NCBI GenBank assembly: GCA_028715665.1
Contig: JAQURI010000037.1
Location: 1-11,410, forward strand
Length of the DNA: 11,410 nt
Origin: Candidatus Ratteibacteria bacterium
GTDB taxonomy: Bacteria; CAIJMQ01
Direction: 5' to 3'
Below, in pieces: positions 7,663 through 11,410 of this stretch. Under the pieces are notes generated by a model that ran no database searches, was not told the origin of the DNA, and worked only from the letters and a program-made list of their open reading frames with translations. Both the position numbers and the translations under genes were made by a program. Within the stretch, counting starts at the first letter, position 1; each line of letters starts with the position of its first letter.

Positions 7663-8744
7663 AGAAAAAAATAGCTATTTTCCATAATTTTATGGACAAT
7701 ATCGGAGGAGCGGAAATAGTGGGACTTACATTGGCAAGAGAATTGAATGCGGATTTCTATTCTACTAACATTGACGAGAAAAAAATCGAAAAAATGGGTT
7801 TTTCGGATGTCAAACTTAAATCGATAGGCAGAATTCCTCTTAATGCCCCTTTTAGGCAACAGGCGGCTCTATGGCGGTTTAGTAGATTAGACCTTAGGGA
7901 TAAATATGATTTTTTCATTATAGTCGGCGATTGGGCAGTTTCTGCAGCAGTGCATAATAAACCTAATTTATGGTATGTTCATTCCCCTATAAGGGAGATA
8001 TGGGACTTGTATGGGTATATTCGGCAAAACTTTGTTCCGTCTTACTTAAGACGGTTTTTTGATATCTGGGTATATTACAATCGCTATTTAAACAGGAAGT
8101 ATATTAGACACGTTGATAGAATAGCTTCCAATTCCAGGAATACGCAGAAGAGGGTAGGAATATATTTGGGAAGGGAAACAATTATTATTAATCCGCCCAT
8201 CGAAACCTCAAAATATTATTATAAAGAGGAAAAAGGATATTGGCTTTCCGTGAACAGGCTCTTATATCATAAAAGAATTGATATACAGATGAGGGCTTTT
8301 TCCAAGATGCCGAACGAGAAACTGATTCTTGTCGGCAGTTATGAAAAATCGTTGCATTTTTTAGCGTATGCCGATTATATAAAGAAGATAAAACCCGGAA
8401 ATGTTCAGATTATAAGCTGGGCGGATTTTAATAAACTTTTGGATTTATATGCTGACTGCAAGGGGTTAATAACAACGGCGATGGACGAAGATTTCGGTAT
8501 GACGGTTGTTGAGGCAATGGCATCAGGCAAGCCTGTGATTGCCGCAAACGAGGGCGGATATAAAGAAACGATTATAGATGGTATCACGGGTAAATTAATA
8601 GATGATATTAATCCCGATAAGCTGGTAGAAGCTATTAAGGAAGTAGGCAAAAACCCCGAAAAGTACAAAGACGCCTGTATAAAACAGGCTAAAAAATTTG
8701 ACACAACGGTTTTTCTTAAAAAAATAAAAGAACAGTTGATATGA
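7659..8744 (+). CDS. Family 4 glycosyltransferase (GT-B fold), first of a tandem pair
   Basis: A 361-residue, probably cytoplasmic or peripheral membrane enzyme that should transfer a sugar from a nucleotide-sugar with retention, likely onto a growing lipid-linked glycan. The N-terminal Rossmann half opens with IAIFHNFMDNIGGAEI, with the GGAE donor/acceptor loop at 16-19. It carries NLWYVHSPIR, with H108 at the conserved H-x-P position. The C-terminal half has WLSVNRLLYHKR, with R200 and K205 as the expected diphosphate contacts, and MDEDFGMTVVEAM, the EX7E motif with E277 and E285. GGYKETI follows. The length is normal for the family and all key residues are present. The ATG overlaps the previous gene's stop as ATGA, and its own TGA overlaps the next ATG in the same way, so translation of the three genes is probably coupled. 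No Shine-Dalgarno is seen. The neighbour 8741-9829 is its paralogue. Confidence 0.9.
   Translation: MKKKIAIFHNFMDNIGGAEIVGLTLARELNADFYSTNIDEKKIEKMGFSDVKLKSIGRIPLNAPFRQQAALWRFSRLDLRDKYDFFIIVGDWAVSAAVHNKPNLWYVHSPIREIWDLYGYIRQNFVPSYLRRFFDIWVYYNRYLNRKYIRHVDRIASNSRNTQKRVGIYLGRETIIINPPIETSKYYYKEEKGYWLSVNRLLYHKRIDIQMRAFSKMPNEKLILVGSYEKSLHFLAYADYIKKIKPGNVQIISWADFNKLLDLYADCKGLITTAMDEDFGMTVVEAMASGKPVIAANEGGYKETIIDGITGKLIDDINPDKLVEAIKEVGKNPEKYKDACIKQAKKFDTTVFLKKIKEQLI
8487..8521 (+). repeat. 35-base perfect direct repeat, copy 1 (EX7E motif of GT4 paralogue 1)
   Basis: These 35 bases are identical to 9545-9579 in the next gene and encode the EX7E donor-binding segment from E277 through the following AMA. 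The bases on each side differ (C/T before, A/G after). Wobble positions are conserved inside the repeat but vary outside it. This fits a recent duplication or local gene conversion rather than protein-level selection alone. Confidence 0.85.
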
Positions 8745-9829
8745 AAATCGCTATTTTCCACGACTATTTTGACGAAGTGGGTGGTGCAGAGATAACCTTT
8801 TTGATTTTGGCCAGGGCTCTTGAGGCAACTATTATAACAACTAATATAGACAGGGGAAAAATATCTGAGTTAGGTTATGGCGATGTGAAAATAATTTCGG
8901 CGGGAAAAGTGCTGCCCGTGAAATACTTTAAACAGATGATGAGTAAATACAGGTTTTTTCTTTATAATTGTTCTTCGCAGTTTGATTTTTTTATTTTTGG
9001 CGGTTTTTGCAGTATTTTCGCAGCAAAGAAACATAAAAAAAACCTCTGGTATTGTCTTAGCCCCGAGCGAGGGCTGTATGACTTGCGTTATAGGTATTTT
9101 TCAAAAAATAATTTTTTTGCGCAAAGTGTCATTGGACTGTTGATAAAGCTGGATAAATACTTTGCAAAACACTTAAAACGGATTATTGCGCCAAGTAGAA
9201 ATGTACAAAAAAGAATTAAAAAATATTATTCCCGGGAAAGTAAGATAATCCACCATCCTGTGTCTACGGATGTGTTTTATTTTAAAAAGCCTAAAGATTA
9301 TTGGCTCAGTGTATCCAGAATTGACCCTTATAAAAGGCTTGAATTACAACTGGAGACATTCGAGAGAACGCCCGAAGAAAAACTGATTATCATAGGTACG
9401 TATTCCAAAGAAAATACAAAGTATTTTTTGAGGTTGAAACGGATGTGCCCCGAGAACGTGATATTTAAAGGGGCAGTATATGATACCGATGAACTATCTA
9501 AACTTTATGCTGAGTGCAAAGGTTTTATAGCTACCGCTCAGGATGAAGATTTCGGTATGACGGTTGTTGAGGCAATGGCGTCCGGCAAACCGGTAGTCGC
9601 TCTAAACGAAGGCGGATATAAGGAAACAATCATTGATAAAATTACCGGGAGGCTGGTTGAGGATGTTGATCCTGAAAAGCTGTCTAATGCCGTGAGAGAG
9701 GTTAGCAAAAATCTTGAAAAATACAAAGATGCCTGTGTAAGGCAAGCCAAGAAATTCGATACGAAGGTTTTTATAGAAAAAATGAAAGAAGAAATAAACA
9801 ATGCGTGTGGCAATATTTTTTCCAGCTAA
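8741..9829 (+). CDS. Family 4 glycosyltransferase (GT-B fold), second of a tandem pair
   Basis: A 362-residue paralogue of the gene just upstream, from which it probably arose by tandem duplication. It shows IAIFHDYFDEVGGAEI with GGAE at 14-17, SRIDPYKR with R193 and K198, QDEDFGMTVVEAM with the EX7E pair E269/E277, and the same GGYKETI and KYKDAC blocks. By hand alignment about 66 of the last 92 residues match the first copy, while the N-terminal half, which contacts the acceptor in this fold, is much more divergent. This fits a shared donor type and different acceptors. It is odd in one place: NLWYCLSPER has L106 where the first copy has H108. The gene starts in an ATGA overlap and is the last of the + strand operon; 20 bases separate its stop from the stop of the convergent radical SAM gene. 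Confidence 0.88.
   Translation: MKIAIFHDYFDEVGGAEITFLILARALEATIITTNIDRGKISELGYGDVKIISAGKVLPVKYFKQMMSKYRFFLYNCSSQFDFFIFGGFCSIFAAKKHKKNLWYCLSPERGLYDLRYRYFSKNNFFAQSVIGLLIKLDKYFAKHLKRIIAPSRNVQKRIKKYYSRESKIIHHPVSTDVFYFKKPKDYWLSVSRIDPYKRLELQLETFERTPEEKLIIIGTYSKENTKYFLRLKRMCPENVIFKGAVYDTDELSKLYAECKGFIATAQDEDFGMTVVEAMASGKPVVALNEGGYKETIIDKITGRLVEDVDPEKLSNAVREVSKNLEKYKDACVRQAKKFDTKVFIEKMKEEINNACGNIFSS
9545..9579 (+). repeat. 35-base perfect direct repeat, copy 2 (EX7E motif of GT4 paralogue 2)
   Basis: This is the second copy of the identical 35-base segment, 1058 bases after the first and in the same frame of the paralogous gene. It is part of a coding duplication and not a mobile or structural repeat. 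Confidence 0.85.
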
Positions 9830-9856
9830 CGGCATTAAGGCATCTGTCGTTATTTT
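9827..9856 (+). terminator. Possible intrinsic terminator of the + strand operon, spanning both convergent stop codons
   Basis: TAACGGCA (9827-9834) can pair with TGTCGTTA (9845-9852) as an 8-base stem with one G-U pair, across a 10-base loop, followed by TTTT (9853-9856). The left arm begins with the TAA stop of the second GT4 gene. The right arm ends with the complement of the stop of the - strand radical SAM gene. The G-U pair becomes C-A in the opposite transcript, and no T-run follows on that side, so any activity should act on the + strand. The stem is short with only three G-C pairs, so this is tentative. Confidence 0.3.
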
Positions 9857-10905
9857 AAACGCATTATTTTTTTAAAGTTAAAGTATATATTAGGAACATG
9901 TTTCCTAAGATGTATTCCTGCTAGCCCCTTGAGCCTATCTATTTTTCCCCGTATGGATATTTTGAAATTGCAGTTGAGAAAACGACATGATCGGTTGCAT
10001 TTATGTATGGTTTCTCTTTGTTTATTTGCGGCAGCGGAACTCCATATCTTTCTCGGCTCTTTACAAAAGCTTGCTACAGGAGGCATGCTCCAGCATAATA
10101 ACACTTCACCGCTCGGGTTGACTATAAAATTATTTTCACCGCTTGCACATTTATAGGGTATATCTTCTAACGGATTTAAAAAATACTTCTGGAATATTTT
10201 CAATTGTTCCGTGGAATTCAATATCTTTAAATTATGTTTTTTGAGAATGATAAGTTTATCTATAACACTAATAAGTTTAGCAAGTTTTTTATCTTTGGGC
10301 CAAAGACTGCTTTTATCAAACCATTTCTTATCGTACAGCATGCCAAACGGATGCTCTAATGCCTGAAAAGTTATGCTGTCTGCCAGGCCTTTTTCTTGAA
10401 CCAATTTTGTAATGTCAATTATCTCATCGCAATTGTAGCCCATCAGGACGGTAGCAATTGTAAGCGAACATCTTCTTTTAGGGTTTTTTAGCTGTTGGAG
10501 AATATCCATTACTTTTTTATAGGTTCCAGTAACTCCGCGCAGATAATCGTGGGTAGGAGGAATACTGCCGTCAAGTGAAATAGTTAAATTTACGTTAGAG
10601 AGGTTCGACAAGATGTTTATACTTTGAGGATTTAGCAAAGTAGCATTCGTATTTACTGTTGTTCGTATTTCATTTTCTTGGCAAAAACGGATGATATCTA
10701 ACGAATCTTTATGCATAAAGGGTTCTCCTCCGCCAATAAAGAGGTCATAAGAGCCAAGCCATGATGTTAGGTCGGTAATAACAGATGCCCATTCTTTGAA
10801 GATAAGTTCTTTTTTATAAGGCAATTTCCATATTTGACAATGCTTACATTGCAAATTGCAACGATCAGCTAAACTTATCTGAATTCTAAGTGGTTTGTTA
10901 TACAT
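9850..10905 (-). CDS. Radical SAM protein with SPASM-like C-terminal cysteine region
   Basis: A 351-residue radical SAM enzyme. SLADRCNLQCKHC carries the CxxxCxxC cluster-binding cysteines C16, C20 and C23. FIGGGEPF (56-63) is the GGE/SAM-binding motif. TTVNTNATLL and NLTISLDGS are the usual strand motifs of the partial TIM barrel. The C-terminal part carries C253 in YKCASGENNFIVNPSGEVLLCW, C271, C281, and a C303-x3-C307-x4-C312 cluster. This resembles a SPASM or twitch domain that binds an auxiliary iron-sulfur cluster, as in peptide- and protein-modifying radical SAM maturases, though the spacing is not the textbook one. A basic tail of about 40 residues follows. No precursor peptide gene is visible beside it. 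It lies 13 bases after the stop of the methylthiotransferase-like gene and converges on the glycan operon. No Shine-Dalgarno is seen before the ATG. The substrate is unknown. Confidence 0.82.
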   Translation of the reverse strand: MYNKPLRIQISLADRCNLQCKHCQIWKLPYKKELIFKEWASVITDLTSWLGSYDLFIGGGEPFMHKDSLDIIRFCQENEIRTTVNTNATLLNPQSINILSNLSNVNLTISLDGSIPPTHDYLRGVTGTYKKVMDILQQLKNPKRRCSLTIATVLMGYNCDEIIDITKLVQEKGLADSITFQALEHPFGMLYDKKWFDKSSLWPKDKKLAKLISVIDKLIILKKHNLKILNSTEQLKIFQKYFLNPLEDIPYKCASGENNFIVNPSGEVLLCWSMPPVASFCKEPRKIWSSAAANKQRETIHKCNRSCRFLNCNFKISIRGKIDRLKGLAGIHLRKHVPNIYFNFKKIMRLK

Positions 10906-10918
10906 GGTCGATAAAATA

Positions 10919-11410
10919 TTAAGATTTTATTGGTCTGGCAAATAGTCGGAATTTCCTGTTGGTTTCTAAGTTATCTTGGTTAGTGCTGAGGCGATACGGC
11001 ACAGTTAAAATTTTTGCCAGTTTTTTAACCCGTTTGACAATAATATCGGGGGGAACTTTAGGAGTTATTTTTTCGGCCGCTGAGCCCCCGACTTCGTAAT
11101 AAGCGAATATATCCACTTCGTCAAAAGGACACGTTTTAAGAATTGCGACAGTATCTTCAAATTCGTCTTCCGTTTCGGTGGGAAAACCCACAATGACTTG
11201 AGTTCTTACTCTTAGGTGCGGACAAAGTTGCTTCATATGATTTATTGTTTGTTTAAACTCTTGTAAATTCATGGGTCTATTCATCAATTTCAGTATTCGC
11301 TCGTTACCTGATTGTATTGGCGTGAGAATGCTTTTTATGTGTTTGGTTTTTATTAGTTCGACCATTTCTTCTTTATACCTGCATATCCAGGCAGGATTAA
11401 GGTCTTGAAT
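10919..11410 (-). CDS. Methylthiotransferase-like radical SAM protein without TRAM domain (3' part only)
   Basis: The frame stays open to the right edge, so the gene starts outside the window and the ATG at 11363-11365 is internal. The 163 visible codons begin with DLNPAW and continue TPIQSGNERILKLMNRPMN, close to the PxQSGS-xx-L-xx-M-x-R block of MiaB/RimO/MtaB methylthiotransferases. Then come TQVIVGFPTETEDEFEDTV (TDxIVGFPGET-type block) and VDIFAYYEVGGSAAEKI (family: F-x-YS-x-R-x-GT-x-A). The cysteine motifs would be further upstream. The protein ends about 50 residues after the GGSAAEK block, so the RNA-binding TRAM domain usual in MiaB, RimO and MtaB is absent. It may act on a different substrate, or belong to a related radical SAM family of unknown role. 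It probably shares a transcript with the radical SAM gene downstream. Confidence 0.75.
   Translation of the reverse strand: MQDLNPAWICRYKEEMVELIKTKHIKSILTPIQSGNERILKLMNRPMNLQEFKQTINHMKQLCPHLRVRTQVIVGFPTETEDEFEDTVAILKTCPFDEVDIFAYYEVGGSAAEKITPKVPPDIIVKRVKKLAKILTVPYRLSTNQDNLETNRKFRLFARPIKS

Noticed and set aside
8405..8761. 118-residue open frame on the - strand opposite the first GT4 gene, with similar frames at 9538-9813 and 9602-9835
   Set aside because: They are antisense shadows of the conserved C-terminal region of the GT4 pair; their mutual similarity simply reflects the duplication on the + strand.
9890..9908. Perfect 7-base inverted repeat (TTAGGAA / TTCCTAA) with a 5-base loop, considered as a terminator
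   Set aside because: It lies inside the coding sequence near the 3' end of the radical SAM gene, no T-run follows on either strand, and it is short and AT-rich enough to arise by chance.
9929..10156. 75-residue + strand open frame inside the radical SAM gene, considered as a small peptide substrate
   Set aside because: It lies wholly antisense to the conserved cysteine-rich part of the radical SAM gene and has no ribosome binding site or leader-like pattern.
11363..11365. ATG taken as the start of a 148-residue - strand protein
   Set aside because: The frame continues without a stop to the window edge, and the extra codons (including DLNPAW) match the family, so this Met is internal and the gene is cut by the window.

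Overview
This window is a low-GC (AT-rich), densely packed segment of a prokaryotic chromosome. It is dominated by a cell-surface glycan (polysaccharide or glycoprotein glycan) assembly locus. No RNA genes, insertion sequences, CRISPR arrays or long non-coding stretches were seen, and the longest intergenic gap on view is about 43 bases. The host cannot be fixed from this sequence. Most starts lack a convincing Shine-Dalgarno sequence, and the glycosyltransferases are of types shared by uncultured low-GC bacteria (for example Omnitrophota-like or other candidate phyla) and by archaea. I lean towards an uncultured bacterium, mainly because of the NBR1-like Ig module and the MiaB/RimO-like gene, but this is weak.

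Layout. From base 1 to 9829, eight genes run on the + strand in what looks like one operon. They are: the 3' end of a family 2 glycosyltransferase (polyprenyl-phosphate sugar synthase type); an ArnT/PMT-like GT-C membrane glycosyltransferase; a complete family 2 glycosyltransferase with four C-terminal membrane helices; a second large GT-C-like membrane protein ending in an NBR1-like Ig domain; a membrane-anchored SGNH/GDSL hydrolase; a third GT-C-like membrane protein; and two tandem paralogous family 4 (GT-B) glycosyltransferases. The last four are tightly coupled, by a 1-base overlap (TAGTG) and two ATGA overlaps. From 9850 to 11410, two genes on the - strand converge on the operon: a SPASM-like radical SAM protein and the 3' part of a methylthiotransferase-like radical SAM protein that lacks a TRAM domain. 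A possible hairpin covers both convergent stop codons.

How the genes may work together (inference). The two GT2 enzymes could load sugars onto polyprenyl phosphate on the cytoplasmic face. The GT-C proteins could use such lipid-linked sugars on the outer face to decorate or elongate a glycan. The two GT4 enzymes could build the lipid-linked precursor in the cytoplasm from nucleotide sugars. The SGNH protein, anchored by one N-terminal helix, could add or remove an acyl group on the glycan outside the membrane. No flippase, polymerase or nucleotide-sugar gene is visible, so the locus probably extends to the left of the window. The radical SAM pair looks like a separate unit.
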